Shown here in pieces: positions 9,559-18,672 of a DNA stretch of 64,000 nucleotides. The position numbers and the translations under genes are program-made. Origin of the DNA: Oceanicoccus sp. KOV_DT_Chl (GTDB taxonomy: Bacteria; Pseudomonadota; Gammaproteobacteria; Pseudomonadales; Dasaniaceae); assembly GCF_900120175.1 (NCBI RefSeq), contig NZ_FQLF01000005.1, forward strand, positions 250,501 through 314,500, in the 5' to 3' direction. How positions within the stretch are numbered: the first letter of the stretch is position 1; every line of letters starts with the position of its first letter. Below the pieces are notes generated by a model that saw only the letters and a program-made list of their open reading frames with translations, was not told the DNA's origin and made no database searches.

Positions 9559-10494
9559 ATGGCAGGCAGTATTTTAATCGTTGTCGTATTGATTTTTGCA
9601 CTGCGTGGCTTTTTTCTTGGCGTTAGCGGGGTGATTGGCCGCATTATTGGTATCGTCCTTGGCTATTACGTTGCCTATCAATTTCAATCGCCACTGGCCA
9701 CCCTCATTAGCACTCAGCTGGGTTTGAATTTACCCATCCTGGTATTAAAAATAATCAGTGGTCTATTGCTCTTTGTCGGCACTCTATTCCTTACTGGGCT
9801 AGCGGTGAATATGACATTTAAAATTATTGGGAACATTATCCCGCCGCTCAAAGCCTTCAGCGATAAACAGTCTACTACCGGTAAAACTATCGGTGCCGCT
9901 CTCAATGCCGGCGTGGCGGTTTTTATTTCGCTACTGGTTATATGGGGGATTGATCAATTCCGCCCTAATCCACCCGACGAACTGGTCCACAATGTCGCCA
10001 ATCAATTAGGCAGCTCTTTAATTGGCTCGATCAACACTGAAGATTGGAGCATCCAAAAAATGACACAATTTTCCAGTAGCGGCATGGATATAAACACTGT
10101 CACTACGATGACGCAGATATTAAATAAAAGCGCCTCAACTGGCTCCAACTCTGGAAACGTCTCCGCGCCCAATAATACCTTAACCACTTCTGGCAAAAGT
10201 TATAGCAAAGGCACCGCCACCATCACCAGCGCCACCAATCCAAGCAAAACGCTATCCATTGAAACAACCAGAGAAGTGATTGAGCAAGTGCTGCAAGATA
10301 ACCCGCAAGCAACTCAACAGTTATTACAAAGCCCGCAAGTGCAGGAAATGCTAAACAATCCGGAATTCCGCGAAACTGCAATGCAGGAATTTCAAAAAAA
10401 CCTCAATAATGGCCAGTTTGATCCTCAACAATTACAACAATTATTGAACAATCCGCAACTACGCGAATTAATGGATAAACTGGAAACCCGTTAG
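9559..10494 (+). CDS. CvpA-family membrane protein with a Q/N-rich tail
   Basis: 311 aa. Residues 1-135 contain about four hydrophobic segments (ILIVVVLIFALRGFFLGVSG..., IIGIVLGYYVAYQF, ILVLKIISGLLLFVGTLFLTGLAV, AGVAVFISLLVIWGI) in CvpA/colicin-V-production order, with a LKAFSDKQSTTGKTIGAALNAG loop. After a Ser/Thr-rich linker, residues 235-311 are rich in Q and N with short repeats (LLQSPQVQEMLNNPEFRE, LQQLLNNPQLRELM). This resembles a STI1-type helical tail, an unusual fusion. AGGAT lies upstream of the ATG. It shares orientation with the salvage pair 45 bases upstream, possibly one transcript. Confidence 0.75.
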   Translation: MAGSILIVVVLIFALRGFFLGVSGVIGRIIGIVLGYYVAYQFQSPLATLISTQLGLNLPILVLKIISGLLLFVGTLFLTGLAVNMTFKIIGNIIPPLKAFSDKQSTTGKTIGAALNAGVAVFISLLVIWGIDQFRPNPPDELVHNVANQLGSSLIGSINTEDWSIQKMTQFSSSGMDINTVTTMTQILNKSASTGSNSGNVSAPNNTLTTSGKSYSKGTATITSATNPSKTLSIETTREVIEQVLQDNPQATQQLLQSPQVQEMLNNPEFRETAMQEFQKNLNNGQFDPQQLQQLLNNPQLRELMDKLETR

Positions 10495-10530
10495 CACAAC
10501 CCACAAACCAGTAGAGCCCTATAAAAACAA

Positions 10531-10566
10531 AGGTTTTAATTAGATTGAGCTCAAAACCTAATTTTT
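10531..10566 (+). terminator. Possible weak terminator after the CvpA-like gene
   Basis: AGGTTTT and AAAACCT arms with a 15-base loop, then AATTTTT. The stem is AT-rich and the loop long, so termination efficiency is doubtful. Confidence 0.35.
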
Positions 10567-10593
10567 ATAACATGCAGCCACAGAAAACTAACG

Positions 10594-11204
10594 ATGACAC
10601 CTATGAAAGCCATTGAGCAGCTCTTCTCCAACAATCAAGCGTGGGCAAAAAATGTTACCACCGTAGATCCAGAGTATTTTTCACGCCTGTCACAACAGCA
10701 GTCGCCCAATTATTTATGGATTGGTTGCTCAGATAGCCGCGTACCGGCTAACCAAATTATTGACCTGCCCCCGGCGAAGTCTTTGTTCATCGCAATATTG
10801 CCAATGTAGTGACCCACTCGGACCTCAACTGCCTATCCGTTTTACAATACGCAGTGGATGTATTGAAAGTACAACACGTGATTGTCTGCGGTCACTATGG
10901 CTGTGGTGGTATAGCTGCCGCTCTGGATGACACAGAGTACGGTTTGATTGACGCCTGGCTACAAAATATTGAAGATGTTTATCGTGACCATCGCGACCGC
11001 GTTGATGCCCTTGGCACTGAAAAAGAACGGCAGGATTTACTCTGTGAACTCAATGTGATCGAACAAGTTCGCAACGTATGCTACAGCTCAATTGTGCAAG
11101 CTGCCTGGGCGCGAGGACAAGAGCTGCATGTGCACGGTTGGATTTATGGTATTGATAACGGCATTCTCAAAGACTTGGGGGTGACTTCACCCAAGCCCGA
11201 ATAA
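10594..11204 (+). pseudogene. can: Beta-class carbonic anhydrase, frameshifted
   Basis: About 203 aa when repaired, close to E. coli Can (220). It interconverts CO2 and bicarbonate in the cytoplasm with a zinc held by Cys-Asp-His-Cys. WIGCSDSRVPANQI gives the first Cys and the Asp; VIVCGHYGCGGI gives His and the second Cys. The frame breaks at 10773-10774. The first part reads IIDLPPAK and the second resumes with VVTHSDLNCLSVLQYAVDVL. Adding one G to the GG run gives the expected L-P-P-G-E-V-F-V-H-R-N-I-A-N. All catalytic residues are otherwise intact, so a sequencing indel is more likely than loss of an important enzyme. Confidence 0.88.
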
Positions 11205-11314
11205 CTATTAGGGGCTGCAATCTTTAACAAAGCAGCCAAGGAATCTCTGACGACGCCATTCCCGCAGTAGCATTACTGTCGGAAGTAAACCTGAAACACC
11301 ATAGATACGTCGAA

Positions 11315-11440
11315 GTCATCCCCGACCACGATCGGGGATCCAGAGACGCAAGACGTGAAATAGTTAATCCCCTGAGTTAATTTAAAACTCCCAACCCAAC
11401 ACCTCGTAACACTAGATTCCCGATCGTGGTCGGGAATGAC
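11315..11440. repeat. Inverted pair of GTCATYCCCGA...CGGG intergenic repeats (gap 11205-11534)
   Basis: One unit (11315-11342) reads GTCATCCCCGACCACGATCG and on; the other (11413-11440) is nearly its reverse complement, with two or three changes. Each unit is itself partly palindromic (CCCGACCACGATCGGG). A further hairpin, ACTCCCG-tttatg-CGGGAGT, lies at 11491-11510. Such GTCATTCCCG repeats are common dispersed intergenic elements in proteobacteria. Together they could form a long cruciform or transcript-end structure between the carbonic anhydrase and the next gene. No gene is seen in the gap. Confidence 0.65.
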
Positions 11441-11534
11441 GAATAAAAATTTGAGCGATCGGCACTTTTTGTACTGCTATTAAAGACTGAACTCCCGTTT
11501 ATGCGGGAGTGGTGGAGAGATTTTTTAAAGCAGC

Positions 11535-11873
11535 CTAGCAATAATGTGCATTAGGGATAAAAGCCCCTTGATAGGTAATCGCTACCAAATAATGTAACCG
11601 ATTCCACACCATTTTTAACTCATCAACTTCAAAGCTATTGAGCGGTATGCTATCGGAAAGATCTACTAATAACTCATTACTCGCCTCAATCACCTGACTC
11701 ATTTCCTCGATTAGCGGCTGATTCTCAACTGCATCAGTAATAAGTAATGCATCATCATAGTGGCGCTTAATCGCACCAGCCATCAATACGCACTCGGACA
11801 CCAAAGCCACTTGATCAGAAAAAGAAAATTGCGGAGATGAATACTGCGCTGGGGTATTGCTGATCATATCCAT
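11535..11873 (-). CDS. Small hypothetical protein
   Basis: 112 aa from the ATG at 11873, chosen because AGAGGA lies seven bases upstream; a GTG eight codons earlier is possible but lacks a binding site. The protein is acidic and mostly helical (ISNTPAQYSSPQFSFSDQVALVSECVLMAGAIKRHYDDALLIT, then IEEMSQVIEASNELLVDL) with no signal peptide or membrane segment. I do not recognise the family. It stands alone, convergent with the carbonic anhydrase across the repeat block. Confidence 0.6.
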   Translation of the reverse strand: MDMISNTPAQYSSPQFSFSDQVALVSECVLMAGAIKRHYDDALLITDAVENQPLIEEMSQVIEASNELLVDLSDSIPLNSFEVDELKMVWNRLHYLVAITYQGAFIPNAHYC

Positions 11874-12153
11874 TAGCTGTTCCTCTTTAATCACGAAATA
11901 TCGGATTCATTAAAGACTACTGCCTAACTACGAATGACCGAAACAAATTGCAGTTCCAGTGAGGACCATTATCAACAGATAAAACGCGTATCGGTATTAG
12001 CAAATGTACCTAATATTTTGGTATTTATTACTGTTAATGTGATCGCCATCATGAAATCATCAATCTCCTTTCTGTTATTTATCTCCCTGCAACGTTAGCC
12101 AGCCCCAGCTTCAGCCGCTATGATAGCGGCAACTATTCTGTGAGTAATACACT

Positions 12154-12609
12154 ATGCATATCTGGGTTGATGCAGATGCCTGTCCCAACATGATAAAAGA
12201 TATTCTTTATCGTGCCGCCAATCGCACTGAAACACCTTTAACGCTGGTCGCCAATCAGCACTTAGTCACGCCCCCCTCCCCCTTTATTAATACCATCCAG
12301 GTTTCACAGGGCTTTGATGTGGCCGACAACTATATCGCTCAACAAGCACAAAAAGGCGACATTGTAGTAACCGCCGACATCCCGTTAGCCGCAGACATTG
12401 TTGCCAACGGCGCCCACGGTATTAACCCCAGGGGCACGTTGTATACCGAGCAAAATATCAAACAAACATTAACGATGCGGAATTTTATGGAAGAAATGCG
12501 CAGCACAGGCCAAGTAAGTGGTGGCCCGCCGCCATTAGATGCCAAGGACAAACAAGCCTTTGCCAACACGCTGGACCGGTTGCTTGCGAAGGCAAAAAGA
12601 ACGCCTTAA
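12154..12609 (+). CDS. yaiI: YaiI/YqxD family (DUF188) protein
   Basis: 151 aa, normal for the family. The opening [21 protein letters not shown] carries the conserved D-A-D-A-C-P motif of this PIN-like/NYN-type fold. Also conserved are [15 protein letters not shown] near 52, [12 protein letters not shown] near 68 and [14 protein letters not shown] near 88. Nuclease activity is suspected from the fold but the role is not established. A TATGAT-like -10 near 12119 lies upstream. Confidence 0.92.
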   Translation: MHIWVDADACPNMIKDILYRAANRTETPLTLVANQHLVTPPSPFINTIQVSQGFDVADNYIAQQAQKGDIVVTADIPLAADIVANGAHGINPRGTLYTEQNIKQTLTMRNFMEEMRSTGQVSGGPPPLDAKDKQAFANTLDRLLAKAKRTP

Positions 12610-12748
12610 AAGTACAATATGGTGGCCTAATAATAAATTTCAAGGCCATTAAAATTAAATTTATTTTTTTATTTCCAGCCCCTTGTTTCTATCAAAAAAA
12701 GACCTATCTATTAGTCAACGACAACACAATGACTTTTTGGAGGTCACT

Positions 12749-13192
12749 ATGAACACTACTCAACGCAGCCCATTTATCGATTTGGATAACTTTTTCAATG
12801 GCTATTACCAGCCAAGGAAGTCAGTGGCACAAAACACCAGTACTAAACATTTCTCACCCAAGGTTGATGTTTTTGAAAACGAAGACAGCTATGAACTTGT
12901 TGCCGAACTAGCAGGCGTCAACAAAGAAAATATTAGCGTCACCATCAATGACTCGGTATTAACAATAGAGGCTGACAACAGCATCAATCAGGAAGCTGCG
13001 GCCGATGAAAAATCCGCAAAAAAACTGCTTCGAAAAGAGCGTTTCAGCGGTAAGTTTTCCCGCAGCTTTAACTTAGGCCAGGATATCAATGAAGCTGAAA
13101 TTAACGCCGAGTTTAAAGATGGATTATTAACTCTAGTAGTGCCTAAAATTAAGGAAGCACTGGTGCAAGCCAGACGTATTGATATTCATTAA
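12749..13192 (+). CDS. Small heat-shock protein, Hsp20/alpha-crystallin family
   Basis: 147 aa ATP-independent holdase chaperone. The alpha-crystallin domain spans roughly residues 35-140: FSPKVDVFENEDSYELVAELAGVNKENISVTINDSVLTIEA, then LRKERFSGKFSRSFNLG and the closing FKDGLLTLVVPK. The short N-terminal arm has PFIDLDNFFNGYYQ. I chose ATG 12749 because TGGAGG lies five bases upstream; an in-frame ATG 22 codons earlier has no such site. A strong terminator follows. The A/T-rich upstream region could hold a heat-shock promoter, but I cannot point to a clear one. Confidence 0.93.
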   Translation: MNTTQRSPFIDLDNFFNGYYQPRKSVAQNTSTKHFSPKVDVFENEDSYELVAELAGVNKENISVTINDSVLTIEADNSINQEAAADEKSAKKLLRKERFSGKFSRSFNLGQDINEAEINAEFKDGLLTLVVPKIKEALVQARRIDIH

Positions 13193-13221
13193 GCCTTTGT
13201 AAGTTGATAGTAGTCCTCGTT

Positions 13222-13258
13222 GCAGGTAGCGTGTAGAAACACACTACCTGCTTTTTAT
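13222..13258 (+). terminator. Rho-independent terminator after hsp20
   Basis: Stem GCAGGTAG...CTACCTGC, one mismatch, then GTGT-agaa-ACAC, followed by TTTTTATTT. It lies between the hsp20 stop and the dehalogenase ATG at 13271. Confidence 0.88.
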
Positions 13259-13270
13259 TTCATACTGACT

Positions 13271-14215
13271 ATGACTAATCCCACTGACGTTCTACGCACA
13301 CCCGATCACTGCTTCAATCAGCTCGCCAATTTTGATTTTGCGCCGCATTATATTGATTGTAATGATGATAGATATGGCGCATTGCGAATGCACTATCTCG
13401 ATGAAGGCACAAACCAAAAAAACACGCCGACCGTGCTAATGCTACATGGAGAACCAACCTGGTGTTATCTCTATCGCAATGTTATCCCGCCACTAGCCGC
13501 TGCTGGTTTACGCTGCATTGCCCCCGACCACATTGGCTTTGGTCGCTCGGATAAATTAACAAACCGCGCCGACTACAGTTATCAGCAGTACGTCGATTAC
13601 CTGGTTGACTTTATTCAGCAATTGGAATTGAACAATATTATCTTGCTGTGTCAGGACTGGGGCGGGCCTATCGGGCTGCGCGCACTGAGCATTATGCCTG
13701 AACGCTTCAGCGCCGTTGTTGCCACTAACACACTTCTACCCAATTGCGAGCCGACCCCTAATGGCATTGATCACTGGCCCGGCGAACTCATCGAAAACTG
13801 GGCAGCCATGACTAAACAAGCTGATGACTTACCAGTCGCCGAGATTGTTAACGGTGTTTGCTGCACACCTCTCACTGACGCTGTAAAAGCGGCATACGAT
13901 GCGCCGTTTCCCGATGCCAGTTATAAAGCCGCCGTCCTTGAATTCCCCAGCCTAATCCCTATCCGCGAACAAATGGCTGGTTGCGCCGAAAACCGAGCAG
14001 CATGGAAGGTGCTGGAACAATGGCAAAAACCTTTTGTTACTGCCTTCAGTGACAGCGACCCCAGTACCAAAGCCTGGGAAGCGGTATTCCAACAACGCAT
14101 CCCTGGCGCTCGCCATCACTACCATACCGAAATCAAACAAGCTGGCCACTTTGTGCAGGAAGAACAGGGCCCAGCTTTAGCTCAGGTAGTGATCGAATTG
14201 ACGGAAAGACTTTAA
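13271..14215 (+). CDS. Haloalkane dehalogenase-like alpha/beta hydrolase
   Basis: 314 aa from the ATG at 13271; an upstream TTG would run through the hsp20 terminator. The family cleaves carbon-halogen bonds hydrolytically. LMLHGEPTWCYLYRN (residues 60-74) holds the oxyanion region, and LLCQDWGGPIGLRAL (near 123) has the nucleophile Asp followed by the halide-binding Trp typical of DhlA-type enzymes. A late FSDSDP supplies the acid and AGHFVQEE the His. The cap domain lies between about 150 and 215. Substrate is unknown; other hydrolases with a D-W nucleophile elbow are the alternative. Confidence 0.86.
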   Translation: MTNPTDVLRTPDHCFNQLANFDFAPHYIDCNDDRYGALRMHYLDEGTNQKNTPTVLMLHGEPTWCYLYRNVIPPLAAAGLRCIAPDHIGFGRSDKLTNRADYSYQQYVDYLVDFIQQLELNNIILLCQDWGGPIGLRALSIMPERFSAVVATNTLLPNCEPTPNGIDHWPGELIENWAAMTKQADDLPVAEIVNGVCCTPLTDAVKAAYDAPFPDASYKAAVLEFPSLIPIREQMAGCAENRAAWKVLEQWQKPFVTAFSDSDPSTKAWEAVFQQRIPGARHHYHTEIKQAGHFVQEEQGPALAQVVIELTERL

Positions 14216-14227
14216 TAAAAATTCACG

Positions 14228-14240
14228 TATAATGCGCCGC
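14228..14240 (+). promoter_or_regulatory. Promoter -10 with GC-rich discriminator upstream of ppnP
   Basis: Perfect TATAAT followed by GCGCCGC, 38 bases before the ppnP start. It shares TANAAT-GCGCCGC with 5887 and 19763. GC-rich discriminators are characteristic of growth-rate and ppGpp-sensitive promoters in this class. Confidence 0.6.
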
Positions 14241-14277
14241 TGTCAATTTTTAAAACACGATTATCGTAGGAATACAC

Positions 14278-14559
14278 ATGCTTAATATCAATCAGTACTT
14301 CGATGGCCAAGTAGCCTCTATCGCCTTCCAAACTGAAACCTTACCTGCCACTGTGGGTGTAATGGCTGCAGGTGATTATGAATTTGGTACCAGCCAAAAA
14401 GAAACTATGACGGTTATCAGTGGTGCACTTACGGTTAAATTACCAGGAAGCGAAGCGTGGACAACATTTAGTGGTGGCGAGAGCTTTATTGTTGAAGCGA
14501 ATGAAAAGTTTCAATTGAAAGTGGCGGTTGAGACGGCTTATCTTTGTACATATGAGTAA
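14278..14559 (+). CDS. ppnP: Pyrimidine/purine nucleoside phosphorylase (DUF1255, YaiE)
   Basis: 93 aa, the normal size of this single-domain cupin. It phosphorolyses several nucleosides to base and ribose 1-phosphate. Conserved segments are [13 protein letters not shown] at the start, [28 protein letters not shown] in the middle and [17 protein letters not shown] near the end. TAGGAATACAC upstream gives a ribosome binding site. It ends at a shared bidirectional terminator with the convergent TonB receptor. Confidence 0.95.
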   Translation: MLNINQYFDGQVASIAFQTETLPATVGVMAAGDYEFGTSQKETMTVISGALTVKLPGSEAWTTFSGGESFIVEANEKFQLKVAVETAYLCTYE

Positions 14560-14580
14560 TTGCTAGTTTTTCAAAGACAA

Positions 14581-14610
14581 AAAAAGGGCAGATAAAATCT
14601 GCCCTTTTTT
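14581..14610. terminator. Bidirectional terminator, ppnP and TonB receptor 2
   Basis: AAAAAGGGCAGA, loop taaaa, TCTGCCCTTTTTT. Symmetric A and T runs allow termination of both convergent genes. Confidence 0.9.
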
Positions 14611-14627
14611 ATTTCATGGTAAATCTG

Positions 14628-17024
14628 TTAGAAAGTATAAGTTCCCTGCAAGTACCAAGAACCACCTTCGTAGTTTTGAACACTGCGACGAGGGTACTGC
14701 AAACCAACACTGTTACGGTTGGCCTGACCAGGCTCACTTTTAATCTCAGTGGGGTACTCATCAAAAATGTTTGATCCACCAACGGCCAGTCTGAGCTCAT
14801 CAGTAACGTCATAGCTCAATTCGAGATCAACGTAGACAATACCGTCAATTTCTTTTGATGCACCAGCAGAAGAAGTACCTGAAATATTACCGCGCTCATC
14901 ATAATGCTCACCAATATAACGGGCTCTCAGCAATAGATTTAACACTGGGCTAAACGATGTGTTCGCTGTAGCAGTCCATTTATGCTGGGGGTAATTATTT
15001 TCGATGTCTTCAACTGTGTCGTCGCTAACCACAGGAACACCATTAATACGTTTATTTCCTGTGACTTCAACTTTGCCGTAGCCATAGGCTAAGATAAAGT
15101 CAGTATTAACATCACCACTCCAGTCATGAGCAGACGTCAGCACCAAATCTATCCCCGAATGCTTCACATCCAATGCATTGGTATAAAAAGAAATGCCGTC
15201 AACTGCAACCTCATTACGATAAATCCGATCATCAACTTCGACCTGATAAGCATCCAATGTAATCGATGTAGCCTCTCCCAACTGACCGGTTATACCCATA
15301 CTCAAGTTAACCGCCTCCTCTTCTTTTAATGGCGCGCCCCCCCTAGCAATAACTTCAGGGTCATCAGCGGGCAACAAACCAACAATAATAAGATTATTCA
15401 TATTATCGAAAGTAGTGGTACTGCTTCTCAAATTTGCCTGCCCTGGTGTTGGCGCATGGAAACCAGTAGAAACCGCTGCTCGCAAGGTAACCCGATCCGT
15501 CAAGGTATAACGACCCGCTAACTTACCGTTGATAGTGTCACCGAAATCAGAAAAGTCTTCATAACGTAGTGCATACTGCAACATAAAGGCGTCGCTGAAT
15601 TCTTGCTCAATATCCACATACACAGCGTAGTTATCACGCTTCGACGAGCCTGCATTTTCTGGAGTAAGTCCGCCAAAGCCACTAGAGCCGCCACCAATAT
15701 AAGAAGCCTCTTCACCAACAATTTGCGTAAACTCCTCTTCACGGTATTCAGCACCATAGGCAATACCCAAAGATTCATTGAGTTTGGTATACAAATCCAC
15801 AGTGACATTGAACTCTTCTTGCTCATAGGCACCCGGATCAAAATCTCTTTGCGCATTGGTTCCAATCAGTGGGGCATCGCCATTCAAGCTGTTTCTCAGT
15901 GTGTAATCCAGCTCGTTAGACCCATTGCTGACACTAACGTCGTAGTTAGAATCCTGGCCAAAGTCGCCCTTCAGTCCCACAACAATACTAAAGTCGGTCT
16001 GCTCACCTTCAAAGTAAGGTGTATAACCGGCCAGTTCTTCGCGGCCCAAATTTGTTGCACCTGCAGTCAAAGCATCTTGTAAGTTTTGATCTGAAGCATC
16101 TATTTCTGGGCCACGATAAAAGAAACGTGTACTGCCATCAGTTTTAGCGTAATTACCAAACAAATAAGCTGTCATCGTATCATTGATATCGTAGCCAGTA
16201 TTCAATACAAACCGTGTGCCACTCGTTTCAGGACGACCCCAGGTTTGAATCAAAGGCTCTTCGCCGTACTGCGCATCAGCACCAACACCCGGAACACCCG
16301 CATCAATCAAAGCCTGACCATCGGGGCGTTGATTACCACGAGACAACGCTTCGTTATCGTTGGTTTCAAATGACAGGTTAGCAAAACCTTTACCGCCTAA
16401 ACTGAAACCACCGTTAGCACCAAACCGCCAGCTTGACTCGCCCTCAAAATGCTCACCGTAACGCAACTGAACCGAGCCACCTTCATCGGCATTCTTTAAA
16501 CCGAAATTAATTACCCCGGCAATAGCATCAGAACCATACTGGGAAGAAGCACCATCTCGTAACACTTCAACTTTATCCAATGCGATACTCGGGATCATCC
16601 CTACATCGGGTCCGTGAGAACCATTATTCGCTGCAGGCGCAAATAATTGCACCAGCGCTGAACGATGACGACGCTTGCCGTTTACCAATACCAGGGTCTG
16701 GTCTGAGGCCATACCGCGTAAAGAGGTAGGTCGAACAAAGGAGCTGCCATCACCAGTAGCAGGTGCTGCTAAATATGAAGGCACCAATGCATTCAAGTTG
16801 TCAGTGATATCCGCGCCACCACCGACAGAACTGAACTCTTCGGCACTAAAGACATCAACGGGTACGGGCAAATCTGAAGCGCTACGCTCAGCGGATCGAG
16901 ACCCCAGTATCATCACTTCCTCGATGACATCGTTATTTGCCGTTTCCTGCGCAGTAGTAATTGTTGGACTTGATGCGATAACGGTACCCGACAGCACCAG
17001 CATCAATTTAGAAAATTGTTTCAT
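14628..17024 (-). CDS. TonB-dependent receptor
   Basis: 798 aa outer-membrane receptor. Start ATG 17024 follows GGGGAGAGATC and begins a signal peptide (MKQFSKLMLVLSGTVIASS...A). The TonB box is DVIEEVMILGSR near residue 30. Plug features are LRGMASDQTLVLVNGKRRH and LDKVEVLRDGASSQYGSDAIAGVINF, typical of the large-plug receptors for organic or siderophore-type ligands. The barrel ends SWYLQGTYTF with a terminal Phe. No transport partner is adjacent, and the substrate is unknown. The reverse-frame open stretches here are not genes. Confidence 0.93.
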   Translation of the reverse strand: MKQFSKLMLVLSGTVIASSPTITTAQETANNDVIEEVMILGSRSAERSASDLPVPVDVFSAEEFSSVGGGADITDNLNALVPSYLAAPATGDGSSFVRPTSLRGMASDQTLVLVNGKRRHRSALVQLFAPAANNGSHGPDVGMIPSIALDKVEVLRDGASSQYGSDAIAGVINFGLKNADEGGSVQLRYGEHFEGESSWRFGANGGFSLGGKGFANLSFETNDNEALSRGNQRPDGQALIDAGVPGVGADAQYGEEPLIQTWGRPETSGTRFVLNTGYDINDTMTAYLFGNYAKTDGSTRFFYRGPEIDASDQNLQDALTAGATNLGREELAGYTPYFEGEQTDFSIVVGLKGDFGQDSNYDVSVSNGSNELDYTLRNSLNGDAPLIGTNAQRDFDPGAYEQEEFNVTVDLYTKLNESLGIAYGAEYREEEFTQIVGEEASYIGGGSSGFGGLTPENAGSSKRDNYAVYVDIEQEFSDAFMLQYALRYEDFSDFGDTINGKLAGRYTLTDRVTLRAAVSTGFHAPTPGQANLRSSTTTFDNMNNLIIVGLLPADDPEVIARGGAPLKEEEAVNLSMGITGQLGEATSITLDAYQVEVDDRIYRNEVAVDGISFYTNALDVKHSGIDLVLTSAHDWSGDVNTDFILAYGYGKVEVTGNKRINGVPVVSDDTVEDIENNYPQHKWTATANTSFSPVLNLLLRARYIGEHYDERGNISGTSSAGASKEIDGIVYVDLELSYDVTDELRLAVGGSNIFDEYPTEIKSEPGQANRNSVGLQYPRRSVQNYEGGSWYLQGTYTF

Positions 17025-17273
17025 GATCTCTCCCCTCATCATCTTATGATCGAATATTCCACTTATTAAGAAGGAGCTAAGCATCCAGCTTCCAGCTACC
17101 TGTACGACATAATCAGGAAATCAAGTTGAGAGTGGAGATTTATTGCCTACGTTATTGTAATAGTTGCTATAGACAGGCCCCCAAAGGAAAGTTAAACCAG
17201 CTAGAGTTATTAAGCAAGCCATTATTAGCACTTACAGGAATACGCCTATGCAGAAAAATTGTAAGCAGCGTTT

Positions 17274-18551
17274 TTAACATAAAGCTTCATACCACTCACA
17301 CAAACAATCAATACCCAGCAAAGTTCTATCGCAATAGATACGAAGAAAATCCTCATTAACTTCATCAACACCTTGCACCGCTGCTAGCGCCCGCCCCCCA
17401 TCAAAATCCACACAAGCCACGCGCATTGAGAACTCCTCTTTTGGCCGACCAAAAGCCACCCCTGGCAAAACCGCAACACCTGTTTCAGCTAAGATTTTTT
17501 CACACAAGGCTACGCTATCATCAACAACTAATCTGACAACGTCTGATTCCAATATTGGAAATAAATAAAAACCTCCTTGCGGCGGGCAAACTCTCATTCC
17601 AGCTTGAATAAATCGCAGATAAGCATAATTCATTAGTGCTTTCAAAATCTTTCGCGCATCAGCAAGATAAATGATTATTTCTTCACTTTGATTGAATGCT
17701 GTTACTGCAGCATACTGAATAGGGCTAGCCACTGCGCTATAGGTTTCAGTTGCCAACACTGACATCGCCTTCACTAGCGGCTCAAGCTCAACAGGAAAAA
17801 CAAATGCACCCAAACGCCACCCACCAGCACCACACCATTTACTTAAACCATTACTAATAATTACCCCTTCTGAATAAAAACGTGCGATAGAAATGTGCTC
17901 ACCAGAAAAATGTAAGCCACTATAAATTTCATCGGAGAGAATAAGGATTTTATATTTACGTGCGACCGCTGCTATCGATTGTAATTGTGATTCACTAAAC
18001 GCTGCACCCGTGGGATTAATAGGATAATTTAAAATTAACAATCGATTTTTATTTGGATTATTACGACAGTGATTTTCTATCGCAGCAGGAATACCATCAA
18101 GATTATCGGCCAAATTTCCCTGCAACCAAACGACGTCTCTCCCTAACACATGCGCCTGCGGCGCATAAGAAACCCAACTCGGCGAAGGCAATAATAATTC
18201 TGCCTCAATAACTGACTGCAACAAAAACATAAGCTCTTTTGTGCCTGGCCCCACCAACACATGCTCTGCTGAATAATGAAGGCCTTCAGTTCTGACTATA
18301 TAACCACAAATACTTTCTCTTAGAGCCGGCAGCCCCAGTACGGGTAAATAGGACTTCTCTGCAGCATATTCGCGCAGCGATTGCACCAGCAATGCCGGCA
18401 CAGGAAAAGGTGATTGACCAAAGCCGAGACGAAATACCTGTTCGCCATTATCAGCCATGCGCTGACATTGCTGATTCATTGCCAACGTGACTGAAGGCTT
18501 TAAGCTAGCCACATTGGAGTTTATTTTATAACTGACGGATGGCTGCGGCAT
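17274..18551 (-). CDS. Class I/II pyridoxal-phosphate aminotransferase
   Basis: 425 aa, slightly longer than the 390-400 usual for the aspartate aminotransferase fold. Features in order: FRLGFGQSPFPVP near 42, a YLPVLGLPALRESI segment near 73, LLILNYPINPTGAAFSE near 175, ILSDEIYSGLHF near 205 with the Asp that pairs to the cofactor nitrogen, and SNGLSKWCGAGGWRLG near 240 with the Schiff-base Lys and phosphate-binding Arg. AAGGAG lies upstream of the ATG at a somewhat long spacing. Substrate specificity cannot be assigned, and it has no operon partner. Confidence 0.9.
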   Translation of the reverse strand: MPQPSVSYKINSNVASLKPSVTLAMNQQCQRMADNGEQVFRLGFGQSPFPVPALLVQSLREYAAEKSYLPVLGLPALRESICGYIVRTEGLHYSAEHVLVGPGTKELMFLLQSVIEAELLLPSPSWVSYAPQAHVLGRDVVWLQGNLADNLDGIPAAIENHCRNNPNKNRLLILNYPINPTGAAFSESQLQSIAAVARKYKILILSDEIYSGLHFSGEHISIARFYSEGVIISNGLSKWCGAGGWRLGAFVFPVELEPLVKAMSVLATETYSAVASPIQYAAVTAFNQSEEIIIYLADARKILKALMNYAYLRFIQAGMRVCPPQGGFYLFPILESDVVRLVVDDSVALCEKILAETGVAVLPGVAFGRPKEEFSMRVACVDFDGGRALAAVQGVDEVNEDFLRIYCDRTLLGIDCLCEWYEALC

Positions 18552-18672
18552 TGGGATTAATACTCCTTAGAAAAAATCAATTGTAATTATTTAAGGCCAC
18601 ATACTTTTAAAGATAACTAAATGAGAATCATGCTAGCATCGTATATGCCTCTGATTAAATTGATTAACATTT

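Noticed and set aside
12339-12569. 76-codon minus-strand frame within yaiI
   Set aside because: Antisense shadow of a well-conserved gene.
15603-16082. 159-codon plus-strand open frame inside TonB receptor 2
   Set aside because: Lies antisense to a strongly coding receptor gene, lacks a ribosome binding site and resembles no family; it is a shadow of the codon bias.
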